Assembly: GCA_028689635.1 (NCBI GenBank)
Contig: JAQVCU010000006.1
Location: 1 to 63,898, forward strand
DNA length: 63,898 nucleotides
Reading direction: 5' to 3'
Source of the DNA: Oscillospiraceae bacterium
GTDB taxonomy: Bacteria; Bacillota; Clostridia; Oscillospirales; Ruminococcaceae
The notes under the pieces were generated by a model. That model worked only from the letters and a program-made list of their open reading frames with translations. It searched no databases and was not told where the DNA came from. Below are positions 24,119 to 32,464 of this stretch, in pieces. The position numbers and the translations under genes were made by a program. Positions within the stretch are counted from its first letter, which is position 1; every line of letters starts with the position of its first letter.

Positions 24119-26074
24119 ATGAATGGAAAACCGTTCTACATCACCACCCCGATCTATTACCCATCCGACAAACTTCACATTGGCCACACCTACTGCACGG
24201 TGGCTACCGATACGATGGCGCGCTATAAGCGAATGCAGGGGTATGATGTCATGTTCCTCACCGGCACCGACGAGCACGGCCAGAAGATCGAGCAGAAGGC
24301 TCAGGCCGCCGGGGTGACCCCCCAGCAGTATGTGGACAACATCGTATCCGGCATCAAAGATCTGTGGAAGCTGATGAATATCTCCAACGACCGCTTTATC
24401 CGCACCACCGACGATTACCATGTGGAATCCATTAAGAAGATCTTCAAAAAGCTTTATGACCAGGGCGATATCTACAAGGGTACCTACAAGGGCAAATATT
24501 GCACGCCCTGCGAATCCTTCTGGACGGAGAGCCAGCTGGTGGACGGCAAATGCCCGGACTGCGGGCGCGACGTCATCGACGCTGAGGAAGAGGCCTATTT
24601 CTTCCGCCTTTCCAAATATTCTGACCGTTTGGTGAAATATTACGAGGAGCATCCGGATTTTCTGGAGCCTGCCTCCCGGCTCAATGAGATGATCAACAAC
24701 TTCATTAAGCCCGGCCTGGAGGATCTATGCGTTTCCCGTACCAGTTTCGACTGGGGCATCCAGGTGGATTTTGACCCCAAGCATGTGGTTTATGTCTGGA
24801 TCGACGCCCTTTCCAACTACATCACCGCCCTGGGCTATGGCAACGAGAAATATCACGATTATGAAAAATTCTGGCCGGCGGACGTCCATTTTGTAGGCAA
24901 GGAGATCGTCCGGTTCCATTCCATTATCTGGCCCGCCATGCTCATGGCGCTGGATCTGCCCCTGCCAAAGAAGGTGTACGGCCACGGCTGGCTGCTGCTG
25001 GAAGGCGGGAAAATGAGCAAATCCAAGGGCAACGTGGTGGACCCCGTTGTCCTGGTGCAGCGCTACGGCGTGGATTCCCTGCGCTATTTCCTCCTGCGGG
25101 AGTTCCCTTTTGGCTCCGATGGGACCTTCTCCAACGAAGCCCTGATCGCCCGCATCAACGCCGATCTGGCCAACGATCTGGGAAACCTGGTCTCCCGCAC
25201 CGTGGCGATGGTGGAAAAATATTTTGCCGGCGCCCTCCCTCAGGAGCAGGCGTCCGACCTCATGGACGACGAGATCGTCCAGATGGCGTCTTCCCTGCGG
25301 GGACGCTATGAGGCGCAGATGGAAAAATATGCGTTCCAAAACGCCCTGGTGGAGACCTTTAAGCTGATCTCTCGCGCCAACAAGTACATCGACGAGACCG
25401 CCCCCTGGGTGCTGGCCAAAGAGGAGGCAAACCGCCCCCGTCTGGCCCGGGTCATGTACAACCTTTTGGAGAGCATCCGCATCTCCTCGGTGCTGCTGAC
25501 GCCCTTTATGCCCGAGTCCTGCGCCAAGATCCAGGAGCAGATCGGGGCTGCGAAGGAGCTTTGTACCTGGGAATCCGCCGGGGAATGGGGCCTTCTGCCC
25601 GCCGGTATCGCGGTAAAACGGGGGGAATCTCTTTTCCCGCGTATCGACGCTGTCAAGGAGCTGGCTGAGCTGGAGGCCGCGAAAAAGCCCGCCGCCGCGC
25701 CGGAGAAGGCGGAAAAACCCGCTGCAAAGGCAGCCAAAGTGCCGGAGGGCTGCGTTTCCATCGATGAATTCGCCAAGGTGGAGATGACCGTTTGCAAGGT
25801 GTTGGCTTGTGAAAATGTGCCCAAAAGCGAAAAACTGCTGAAGTTCCAGCTGGACGACGGATCTGGCGCGCCCCGCCAGATCCTCTCCGGCATTGCAAAA
25901 TACTATAAGGCCGAAGAACTGGTGGGCAAGACCCTGGTGGCCTGCACCAATCTGCCGCCCCGGAAGATGATGGGACAGGAGTCCAACGGCATGCTGCTCT
26001 CCGCTGAAAAGGACGAGGCGCTGAACCTTTTGATCCTGGACGATAAGATCCCCGCGGGCGCCAGGCTTTGCTGA
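24119..26074 (+). CDS. metG: Methionyl-tRNA synthetase with C-terminal tRNA-binding domain
   Basis: MetG charges tRNA-Met. The 651 residues have the class I HIGH motif (H20-H23), a zinc knuckle CTPCESFW...CPDCG, the KMSKS loop (K298-S302), an alpha-helical anticodon-binding domain, an Ala/Lys/Pro/Glu linker (about residues 520-545) and a C-terminal EMAP II/Trbp111-like OB domain (IDEFAKVEMTVCKVLACENVPKS ... MGQESNGML) that helps dimerisation and tRNA binding. AGGAGG lies 10 bp upstream of the ATG at 24119; the frame extends further but the family start is MNGKPFYITTPIYYP. Confidence 0.97.
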   Translation: MNGKPFYITTPIYYPSDKLHIGHTYCTVATDTMARYKRMQGYDVMFLTGTDEHGQKIEQKAQAAGVTPQQYVDNIVSGIKDLWKLMNISNDRFIRTTDDYHVESIKKIFKKLYDQGDIYKGTYKGKYCTPCESFWTESQLVDGKCPDCGRDVIDAEEEAYFFRLSKYSDRLVKYYEEHPDFLEPASRLNEMINNFIKPGLEDLCVSRTSFDWGIQVDFDPKHVVYVWIDALSNYITALGYGNEKYHDYEKFWPADVHFVGKEIVRFHSIIWPAMLMALDLPLPKKVYGHGWLLLEGGKMSKSKGNVVDPVVLVQRYGVDSLRYFLLREFPFGSDGTFSNEALIARINADLANDLGNLVSRTVAMVEKYFAGALPQEQASDLMDDEIVQMASSLRGRYEAQMEKYAFQNALVETFKLISRANKYIDETAPWVLAKEEANRPRLARVMYNLLESIRISSVLLTPFMPESCAKIQEQIGAAKELCTWESAGEWGLLPAGIAVKRGESLFPRIDAVKELAELEAAKKPAAAPEKAEKPAAKAAKVPEGCVSIDEFAKVEMTVCKVLACENVPKSEKLLKFQLDDGSGAPRQILSGIAKYYKAEELVGKTLVACTNLPPRKMMGQESNGMLLSAEKDEALNLLILDDKIPAGARLC

Positions 26075-26088
26075 CGATCTGATTTTTT

Positions 26089-26124
26089 AAACCGGGCTGG
26101 GGAAGATCCCCGCCCGGTTTTGTT
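26089..26124 (+). terminator. terminator or attenuator between metG and tatD
   Basis: AAACCGGGC (26089-26097) pairs with GCCCGGTTT (26112-26120), with an inner GGGG/CCCC pair, then TGTT. The T-run is short and tatD starts 25 bp later with no obvious promoter, so partial read-through is likely. Confidence 0.6.
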
Positions 26125-26145
26125 CGCGAAAAGGAGGCGGCGTTT

Positions 26146-26913
26146 TTGTACCAGCATATTTTTGATTCCCACGCCCACTACAACGGCCGGGATTTTGAGG
26201 ACAGGGAGGAACTGCTCCCGCAGCTGTTCGCCGGCGGCGTCTGCGGGATCATGGACGTTGCGTCCTCCATGCGCTCTACCCGCCGCACAGTGGAGCTGAC
26301 CGCCCGCTATGATCACATGTACAGTGCCATCGGGGTACACCCCTGCGAGGTGGGGGATATGTCCGAGACCGATTATGACCTGCTGCGGGAGCTTTCCGTC
26401 CTGCCAAAAGTAAAGGCCATCGGCGAGATCGGATTGGATTACCATTGGGACGATGTGGCCCCCGAGGTACAGAAGATCCATTTTGAAAAGCAGCTGCAGC
26501 TGGCCGTGGAACTGGACATGCCGGTGATCATCCACAGCAGGGAGGCGGCGCAGGATACCTACGACCTGCTGAAAAAATACCGGCCCCGGGGCGTGGTGCA
26601 CTGCTATTCCGGCAGCGCCGATATGGCGCAGGAGCTGGTAAAATTGGGCTTTTACATCGGCTTTACCGGTGTGATCACCTTTAAAAACGCCCGGCGGGCG
26701 GTGGAATCCGCCGAGGTCATCCCCCTGGATAGGCTGCTTGTCGAGACCGACTGCCCCTATATGGCTCCGGAGCCTCACCGGGGTTCCCGCTGCGATTCCT
26801 CCATGCTGGAATTTACCGGCGCCCGTTTGGCCCAGATCAAGGGGATCCCTGCGCAGGAGCTGTTTGACCGAACGGCGGAAAACGCCCGGGTCCTGTTTGG
26901 GATCGAGGAGTGA
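26146..26913 (+). CDS. tatD: TatD family metal-dependent deoxyribonuclease
   Basis: TatD proteins are TIM-barrel metal-dependent hydrolases with 3'-5' exonuclease activity, linked to DNA repair and quality control. The 255 residues show the metal ligands in FDSHAHYN (HxH), GEIGLDYHW, VIIHSREA, HCYSGS and LVETDCPYMAPEPHRG. The start is TTG at 26146 after AAGGAGG (26131-26137). The metG-tatD order is conserved widely in Firmicutes. Confidence 0.94.
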   Translation: MYQHIFDSHAHYNGRDFEDREELLPQLFAGGVCGIMDVASSMRSTRRTVELTARYDHMYSAIGVHPCEVGDMSETDYDLLRELSVLPKVKAIGEIGLDYHWDDVAPEVQKIHFEKQLQLAVELDMPVIIHSREAAQDTYDLLKKYRPRGVVHCYSGSADMAQELVKLGFYIGFTGVITFKNARRAVESAEVIPLDRLLVETDCPYMAPEPHRGSRCDSSMLEFTGARLAQIKGIPAQELFDRTAENARVLFGIEE

Positions 26914-26960
26914 GCTTGGCAAAAGCAATGTGCGTTTGACGCCGGAAGGAGGCCGCCTGT

Positions 26961-27551
26961 ATGGGCCGGAAAAATGTCAGGAACACCAAGGGGCGCATCG
27001 TGTCGGCGGCGTGGAAGCTTTTTTATGAGCATGGCTACGACGATACCACGGTGGAGGAGATCATCGCCGAATCCGGTACCTCCAAAGGCTCCTTTTATCA
27101 TTATTTCGAGGGGAAGGACGCGCTGCTCAGCTCCCTTTCCTATCTGTTCGACGAAAAATATGAGGAACTGACAGAGCAGCTTCCGCCGGAGATGGGCAGC
27201 TTTGACCGGCTGATCTTTCTCAATCAGGAGCTGTTTGCCATGATCGAGGACCGGGTCTCGGTGGAGCTGCTGGCAAGGCTGTATTCCTCCCAGCTCGTCA
27301 CCCGGGGAGAAAAGCATTTGCTGGACCGCAGCCGCTTTTATTACCGCCTGCTGCGCCAGATCATTCAGGAAGGGCAAAAGCGCGGGGAGCTGACCGAGAA
27401 ACGCTCGGTGAACGACATGGTGAAGCTGTATGCCCTGTGCGAGCGGGCTCTGATCTACGACTGGTGTATCTCCGGCGGGGAATACTCCCTGAAGGCCTAC
27501 GCCAGGGATGTGCTTCCCATGTTTTTACAGGGGATCCGCGCAGAAGGATGA
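26961..27551 (+). CDS. TetR family transcriptional regulator
   Basis: The 196-residue protein begins with the TetR helix-turn-helix (RIVSAAWKLFYEHGYDDTTVEEIIAESGTSKGSFYHYF) and continues into an all-helical ligand-binding domain of unknown ligand. AAGGAGG precedes the ATG at 26961. It follows tatD by 47 bp and ends at a terminator. The next gene, a PutP-like symporter, sits behind an AT-rich patch with several palindromes, which makes this regulator the obvious candidate to bind there; that is inference from position. Confidence 0.88.
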   Translation: MGRKNVRNTKGRIVSAAWKLFYEHGYDDTTVEEIIAESGTSKGSFYHYFEGKDALLSSLSYLFDEKYEELTEQLPPEMGSFDRLIFLNQELFAMIEDRVSVELLARLYSSQLVTRGEKHLLDRSRFYYRLLRQIIQEGQKRGELTEKRSVNDMVKLYALCERALIYDWCISGGEYSLKAYARDVLPMFLQGIRAEG

Positions 27552-27582
27552 ACCCATGCCCGGCCGGTTTTGCGCCTTCCCA

Positions 27583-27617
27583 ACGCCTCCGTGGGCTGTA
27601 TGCGGGGGCGTTTTTTT
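27583..27617 (+). terminator. terminator after the TetR gene
   Basis: ACGCCTCCG (27583-27591) pairs with CGGGGGCGT (27603-27611), one T-G wobble, then seven T in total. Confidence 0.8.
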
Positions 27618-27758
27618 ATAAGTCTGAATATTTTCTATATAAAATACGATAAATCGTCTGCCTAATATTTTTGAATAAACAGTTTGTTTATCAGAGATAT
27701 CGTGCGATATCTATAAAAAATACAGACTATAGTACAGACTTTATTCTGTATTGTAGTC
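27618..27758. promoter_or_regulatory. AT-rich regulatory patch with four inverted repeats
   Basis: In an otherwise GC-rich window this stretch is strongly AT-rich and carries four dyads: ACGAT-AA-ATCGT (27646-27657), ATAAAC-5-GTTTAT (27675-27691), AGATATCG-TG-CGATATCT (27695-27712) and a nested GACTA/TAGTC plus TACAGA/TCTGTA repeat (27725-27758). The last overlaps the -35 box of the symporter promoter, so it is placed to act as a repressor operator. Confidence 0.65.
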
Positions 27759-27779
27759 CAACTCGATCTGTGCTAAAAT
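27751..27779 (+). promoter_or_regulatory. promoter of the PutP-like symporter
   Basis: TTGTAG (27751-27756), 17-bp spacer, TGC-extended TAAAAT (27774-27779). Confidence 0.75.
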
Positions 27780-27868
27780 AATCGCCGTATTCAGTGGGAG
27801 ATGGCCCGATTGGGGCCGCGGCCTGCAAAAGCCGCCAAACGGCGGAAAACTGGAAGGAGAAAACCTTT

Positions 27869-29398
27869 ATGACAAGCGCACAGATCGGGATCTGTCTTTC
27901 AATTGTGGTCTATCTGGCGGGAGTGCTGGCGATAGGCGTCTGGTGTTCCCGCAAAAACGCCTCGGTGGATGATTTTTACCTGGGCGGACGGCGGCTGGGC
28001 CCCTTTGTCACCGCCATGAGCGCGGAAGCCTCGGATATGAGCTCCTGGCTGCTTATGGGATTGCCGGGCGTAGCCTATCTCAGCGGCATCGCCGACGCCG
28101 GTTGGACGGCCATCGGCCTTGCGGTGGGAACCTATCTGAACTGGCTCATCGTAGCCAAACGCATCCGGCGCTACACCCACGCGGTAAACGCCATTACCCT
28201 GCCGGATTTTTTTGCCAACCGTTATCGCGATAGCAGCCGTCTGCTGCTTAGCATTTCGGCCATTGTCATTGTGATCTTCTTTATCCCCTATACGGCGTCG
28301 GGTTTTGCCGCTTGCGGCAAGCTTTTTGCAAGCCTGTTTGGCATCGATTATCTCACCGCCATGATCATCAGCGCGGTGGTCATTGTGGGGTATACCGCGG
28401 CAGGCGGTTTTTTGGCGGCTTCCACCACCGACTTTATCCAGTCCATTATCATGACCCTTGCGCTGCTTGTGGTGCTCGGCTTTGGCGTATCGGCGGCGGG
28501 CGGGGTAAACGCGGTTGTGGAAAACGCGTGCTCCCTGGCGGGGTATCTTTCCATGACAGCCTCTCACGACCCCGTTTCCGGCGCGTCGTCTCCCTACGGC
28601 CTGATCACCATTATTTCCACGTTGGCCTGGGGCCTTGGGTATTTTGGAATGCCTCACATCCTCCTGCGGTTTATGGCCATTGAGGATGACCGCAAGCTGA
28701 AGACTTCCCGCCGGGTGGCTTCCATCTGGGTGGTCATCTCCATGGCGGTGGGCGTTCTCATCGGCGTTGTGGGCCTGGCCATGAGCCGTGCAGGGGCCAT
28801 TGCAGTATTGGAAGGTACCGCTTCGGAGACCATTATCGTGCGGATAGCCGACCTGCTGAGCCAATATGGATTTGGCGCTGCCCTGATCGCGGGGCTTATT
28901 CTGGCGGGGATCCTCGCCAGCACCATGTCCACGGCGGATTCCCAGCTTCTGGCGGCCTCTTCCTCGGTCTCTCAAAACCTTCTTTCCGGCGTTTTTGGCC
29001 TAAAGCTTTCGCAGAAGGCCAGTATGATGGTGGCACGGATCACTTTGGTGGCGATTTCGGTCATCGGCGTCTTTTTGGCCAGAGATCCCAACAGCTCGGT
29101 GTTCGGCATCGTCTCCTTCGCTTGGGCGGGCTTTGGCGCCGCTTTTGGCCCGGTGGTACTCTTTGCCCTGTTCTGGAAGCGTTCCAACCGCTGGGGCGCG
29201 CTGGCAGGGATGGTTTGCGGCGGCGCCATGGTGTTTATCTGGAAATATCTGGTGCGGCCTTTGGGCGGCGTCTGGAATATTTATGAGCTGCTGCCCGCCT
29301 TCCTGGTGGCCTGTGTGGCCATTGTGGCGGTGAGCCTGCTGACCCCGGCTCCCTCCCGGGAGATCGTCGGTGAGTTTGAGGCGGTCTCCAAAAACTAA
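27869..29398 (+). CDS. putP: Sodium/proline symporter-like SSS family transporter
   Basis: The 509-residue protein has the LeuT-fold SSS layout with about thirteen helices. Typical segments are DDFYLGGRRLGPFVTAMSAEASDMSSWLLMGLPG near the N terminus, YTAAGGFLAASTTDFIQ, and ILASTMSTADSQLLAASS, the Na+-site helix strongly conserved in PutP. It most likely imports proline with Na+, although SSS substrate calls from sequence are uncertain. The ATG at 27869 follows GGAAGGAG. It is monocistronic with its own regulated-looking promoter. Confidence 0.85.
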   Translation: MTSAQIGICLSIVVYLAGVLAIGVWCSRKNASVDDFYLGGRRLGPFVTAMSAEASDMSSWLLMGLPGVAYLSGIADAGWTAIGLAVGTYLNWLIVAKRIRRYTHAVNAITLPDFFANRYRDSSRLLLSISAIVIVIFFIPYTASGFAACGKLFASLFGIDYLTAMIISAVVIVGYTAAGGFLAASTTDFIQSIIMTLALLVVLGFGVSAAGGVNAVVENACSLAGYLSMTASHDPVSGASSPYGLITIISTLAWGLGYFGMPHILLRFMAIEDDRKLKTSRRVASIWVVISMAVGVLIGVVGLAMSRAGAIAVLEGTASETIIVRIADLLSQYGFGAALIAGLILAGILASTMSTADSQLLAASSSVSQNLLSGVFGLKLSQKASMMVARITLVAISVIGVFLARDPNSSVFGIVSFAWAGFGAAFGPVVLFALFWKRSNRWGALAGMVCGGAMVFIWKYLVRPLGGVWNIYELLPAFLVACVAIVAVSLLTPAPSREIVGEFEAVSKN

Positions 29399-29436
29399 GG
29401 GACAAAAGCAGCCTTTTGATCCGGAGATCCTGTCAT

Positions 29437-29474
29437 AAGGGGCTGGCGTTTTAACGCCGGCCCCTTATATTTTG
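29437..29474 (+). terminator. terminator after the symporter
   Basis: A 14-bp stem (29437-29450 with 29453-29466, one T-G wobble), then TATATTTT. Confidence 0.8.
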
Positions 29475-29509
29475 CAAGGCTGGCGGCAAATAAAATGAAC
29501 AGCTTTTTC

Positions 29510-29529
29510 AAAATATTCACCAATATTTT
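29510..29529. promoter_or_regulatory. inverted repeat upstream of the AEC transporter
   Basis: Perfect AAAATATT-CACC-AATATTTT, 61 bp upstream of the -35 box. It is a candidate regulator site. Confidence 0.45.
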
Positions 29530-29590
29530 TCTTCGATACGGGCAAAAAAGCAAAAGAACGGGGAAAATGCCCCGGATACCGCAAAAAAGC

Positions 29591-29619
29591 TTGTATCTGC
29601 GCCGGAATTAGAATAAAAT
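29591..29619 (+). promoter_or_regulatory. promoter of the AEC transporter
   Basis: TTGTAT (29591-29596) and TAAAAT (29614-29619), 17-bp spacer. Confidence 0.75.
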
Positions 29620-29670
29620 GACAAAAGGATTTCCCGGAAACCGGGAAAACGGAATGGGAGATGAGGCTTC

Positions 29671-30621
29671 GTGGAGCTGTCGCTGATCGTGCTCAAACAG
29701 GTCGTGATCATGTTTATCCTGATCCTGGTGGGGATCGTCTACGCCAAATGGAAAAAGCTGACGCCGGAGCAGAACAACCGCATCTCCGACCTGCTGCTGA
29801 CCGTGGTGGTGCCCTGTATGCTGGTGGATTCCTTCCAGATCCCCTTTAATGCGGATTCGGCGCGGGATCTGCTGTTTTCCGCAGGGCTTGCGTTTTTTGC
29901 CAGCCTGGTGGCGATCCTGCTTTCCCATTTTGTTTTTGCCCGCAAAAACATCTCGCCAGAGGCGAGGGTGGACCGTTTTGGCATGGCCTTTGGCAATGTG
30001 GGCTTTATCGGCGTGCCGCTGATCTCCGGGGTTTTTGGCGAGGAGGCGGTGATCTTTGCCGCGGCGTTTATGGTGGCCTTTAACATTTTTTCCTGGACCT
30101 ATGGCGTCGTGGTGCTCAAAGGCTCCGCCCGGGCCCTTTCGCTGAAGCAGGCGGTGCTCAACCCCGGGGTCATCGGGGCGCTGGTGGCGGTGCCGCTGTT
30201 CGCCTTTGGCATTACCCTGCCCAGCGCCGTGGGCACGGTGATACATTACATCGGCAGTATGCAGACCCCGCTGGCAATGCTGGTGTGCGGGTTTTTCCTC
30301 GCCAAAGTGGATTTTCGCAAGGTCTTTACGGGCCGCGTCCTCTATATCTCCTTTGTGCGTCTGGCCGCTATCCCCTTGGTTACCCTGGCGATCTATTGGG
30401 CGGCCCGGGCCAACACCTGGATGCCGTCCGGGGAGTATCTGCTCATCATCAACCTGATCGCCGCCGCCTGCCCCAGCGCCATCACCACCAGCCTGATGGC
30501 GGACCGCTTTGGGCTGAACGGCGAATACGGGGCGAAGATCGTGGCGGTGACCACGTTGTTCAGCGTATTAACGGTGCCGATGCTGGTGTATATTTCCCAG
30601 GCTGTCTTTGGAGTGCTGTAA
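29671..30621 (+). CDS. AEC (auxin efflux carrier) family transporter
   Basis: The 316-residue protein has ten predicted helices in two halves with the AEC pattern: an N-terminal MFILILVGIVYAKWKKLTPEQNN, the unwound helix FGNVGFIGVPLISGVFGEEAV, the mid loop, and AAACPSAITTSLMADRFGLNGEYG in the C-terminal half. Bacterial members (MleP-, MdcF- or YfdV-like) carry malate, malonate or other organic acids; the substrate cannot be set here. The start is GTG at 29671, after GGGAGATGAGG. Confidence 0.88.
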   Translation: MELSLIVLKQVVIMFILILVGIVYAKWKKLTPEQNNRISDLLLTVVVPCMLVDSFQIPFNADSARDLLFSAGLAFFASLVAILLSHFVFARKNISPEARVDRFGMAFGNVGFIGVPLISGVFGEEAVIFAAAFMVAFNIFSWTYGVVVLKGSARALSLKQAVLNPGVIGALVAVPLFAFGITLPSAVGTVIHYIGSMQTPLAMLVCGFFLAKVDFRKVFTGRVLYISFVRLAAIPLVTLAIYWAARANTWMPSGEYLLIINLIAAACPSAITTSLMADRFGLNGEYGAKIVAVTTLFSVLTVPMLVYISQAVFGVL

Positions 30622-30625
30622 CTTT

Positions 30626-30676
30626 GACGCGGCGCGGCGGAAGCTTTTGAAAAAGCCTTCGCCGCGTCGTTTTTTT
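30626..30676 (+). terminator. terminator after the AEC transporter
   Basis: GACGCGGCG (30626-30634) pairs with CGCCGCGTC (30660-30668), an inner AAGCTTTT/AAAAGCC-type hairpin sits between, then GTTTTTTT. Confidence 0.85.
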
Positions 30677-30725
30677 ATCCGGCCGCGGCCAAGGCGGGCC
30701 GGATCGGTGGAAAGGGGAGGATAGA

Positions 30726-31280
30726 ATGAAGCACGCGGCCAATTGGATCACCGGTTCCCGGTTTGTGTTTGCGGCGGGGGCGGCCTTCGCCGCGCCGGGA
30801 TCCGCCGCTTTTTGGGGATGTTATCTCTGCGGTGGGCTCAGCGACATATTCGACGGTTTTGTCGCCAGAAAGCTGCATCAGGAGAGCGAAAGCGGGGCCA
30901 GGCTGGACAGCGCCGCAGACCTGGCTTTTGCCGCGGCGCTTTTTGCCGCCGCCGTCAGAACCGGCGGGTTCCCCTTGTGGTTTTGGGTTTGGGCCTGTGC
31001 CGTCGCCCTGCTGCGGCTGGCATGTTATGGGATAGGGTATTATAAATATCACGCTTTCGCGGGCCTGCACACCTATCTGAACAAATTTACCGGGGCGCTT
31101 CTTTTTGCCGGGCCCCTGTTGTGGGCGGCCCTGGGGTTTTCCCCGGCGGCCATCATCCTTGGGACGGCGGCCACCCTCTCCGCCGCGGAAGAGATGGCGG
31201 TCACGTTGGTTTCCAAAGAATTGGATCGGGACTGCAAAGGTTTTTTTGCGCGCCGGACTCCGCCGGCCGGCAGGCCATAG
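30726..31280 (+). CDS. CDP-alcohol phosphatidyltransferase family protein
   Basis: The 184-residue membrane protein has the exact CDP-alcohol phosphotransferase signature D-x2-D-G-x2-A-R-x8-G-x3-D-x3-D in SDIFDGFVARKL ... GARLDSAADL, which binds the metal ions and CDP-moiety. Six helices are predicted. Such enzymes make phosphatidylglycerol phosphate, cardiolipin precursors or other phospholipids; this short form could be a PgsA-like paralogue, but the acceptor is not determinable. The ATG at 30726 follows GGAAAGGGGAGG. A long non-coding structured stretch follows. Confidence 0.85.
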   Translation: MKHAANWITGSRFVFAAGAAFAAPGSAAFWGCYLCGGLSDIFDGFVARKLHQESESGARLDSAADLAFAAALFAAAVRTGGFPLWFWVWACAVALLRLACYGIGYYKYHAFAGLHTYLNKFTGALLFAGPLLWAALGFSPAAIILGTAATLSAAEEMAVTLVSKELDRDCKGFFARRTPPAGRP

Positions 31281-31661
31281 CGGTTGGCCCGTTTGTAAAT
31301 TGGCCGGGCAGCCGGGTGGTCCCCGGCGGTCCCATCGAATACGGGGACAGTGGCAGGGCCGGGGCCCGGAACATAGGATGAGGAAGAGCGGAAAGTCAAG
31401 CGCGCCGCAGCGGGGCGGGTGGCGCTGGAAACAGCGCCCGCAGAGCAGCCGGTTCCGGTCCCGGGGCGCATTATCATAGGGGCGGGGCCCGCCGGGCGGC
31501 GGGCGCTCTCCCCCAAATGCACAAAACCGCTCTCCATCCGGCCCTCTGGGCTGGAAAAATGGAGAGGCCTCCGGCGGTGTTCGGGGGCCTTTCCTTCTGC
31601 CCAAAGAAAATGAGATGAGACAAACAGCATGTTGCGAATTTGTGAATTTATGGGCTTTGGA
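31281..31661. other. GC-rich, strongly folded intergenic stretch; possible structured RNA
   Basis: No convincing gene lies in the 482 bp between the CDP-alcohol transferase and rpe; the open frames there are GC-driven. It contains GGCGCTG-GAAA-CAGCGCC (31421-31438), a perfect stem capped by a GNRA tetraloop. It also has a two-level hairpin CTCTCCAT[CCGGCCC-TCT-GGGCTGG]ATGGAGAG (31530-31566) and GGCCTCCG/CGGGGGCC (31566-31589) followed by TTTCCTT, a terminator-like end. I could not match it to RNase P, tmRNA, SRP RNA, 6S or a known riboswitch by eye. The strand is probably plus because of the terminator-like end. Confidence 0.45.
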
Positions 31662-31690
31662 TTGACCTTTGTCGGGGTTTAGTTTACAAT
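31662..31690 (+). promoter_or_regulatory. promoter of the rpe / Rnf-like operon
   Basis: TTGACC (31662-31667) and TACAAT (31685-31690) with 17-bp spacer. A GTTTA-CAA-TAAAC dyad (31683-31695) overlaps the -10. Confidence 0.8.
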
Positions 31691-31762
31691 AAACATGGCA
31701 AAAAAATTGGGTTTTGCCCCACGGCGAAGCCCATACAAGTGTTTTGAAAAGGAGAACCAGCC

Positions 31763-32419
31763 TTGATTAAAATATCCCCATCTGTTTTGGCGGCGGATTT
31801 TTCCGATCTGCGCCGGGAAGCGCAGGCCATGGAAAACGCCGGCGTCCCCATGCTCCACTTAGACGTAATGGACGGGCATTTTGTGCCCAATCTCAGCTTT
31901 GGCGCGCCGGTGATCCGCTCTTTGCGCCCGTACAGCGGGCTGCTTTTTGATGTGCATCTGATGATCTCCGACCCCCTGCGTTACCTGGACGATTATGTCA
32001 AGGCCGGGGCCGACCTGATCACCTTCCATCTGGAATCGGACAGCGAGCCGGGAGAGACCATCCGGGCCATTCGGGCCAAGGGCAAAAAGGCTGGCCTTGC
32101 GTTAAAACCCGCCACGCCGTGGTCTGCGGCAGAGCCCTATCTGGACGAACTGGATATGCTGGTGGTGATGACGGTGGAGCCTGGTTTTGGCGGCCAGAGC
32201 TTCATGGAGGATATGATGCCAAAGGTCCGCGCCCTGCGGCAGGAGCTTATCCGCCGCGGAAAAGACATGGACATCATGGTGGACGGGGGAATTGCCCCTT
32301 CCACGGCCAAAACGGCGGTGCAAAACGGCGCCAACGTGCTGGTGGCAGGCTCTGCTTTGTTTGGCAAGCCGGATTATTCCGCCGCTGTGCGGGAGCTTTT
32401 ACTGGCGGCGCAGGCTTAA
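31763..32419 (+). CDS. rpe: Ribulose-phosphate 3-epimerase
   Basis: Rpe interconverts D-ribulose 5-phosphate and D-xylulose 5-phosphate in the pentose phosphate pathway. The 218-residue TIM barrel shows ISPSVLAADF at the start, LHLDVMDGHFVPNLSFG with the metal-binding His and catalytic Asp, VHLMI, VMTVEPGFGGQSF and MVDGGIAPSTA with the second catalytic Asp. The start is TTG at 31763 with AAAAGGAG upstream. It is first in an operon with the Rnf-like genes (45-bp gap), an unusual partnership for rpe. Confidence 0.97.
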   Translation: MIKISPSVLAADFSDLRREAQAMENAGVPMLHLDVMDGHFVPNLSFGAPVIRSLRPYSGLLFDVHLMISDPLRYLDDYVKAGADLITFHLESDSEPGETIRAIRAKGKKAGLALKPATPWSAAEPYLDELDMLVVMTVEPGFGGQSFMEDMMPKVRALRQELIRRGKDMDIMVDGGIAPSTAKTAVQNGANVLVAGSALFGKPDYSAAVRELLLAAQA

Positions 32420-32464
32420 AGTGCCGGAAATCCCCTCGGGAGAGGGCGGAGAAAGGGTGAGAAG

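Noticed and set aside
31348-31354. GCCACTG on the minus strand as a cobalamin riboswitch piece
   Set aside because: The neighbouring B12-box elements and correct spacing are missing, and no minus-strand gene follows.
31390-31397. GGAAAGTC as part of an RNase P RNA core
   Set aside because: The surrounding P4 sequences and the matching 3' ACAGAA-type element were not found.
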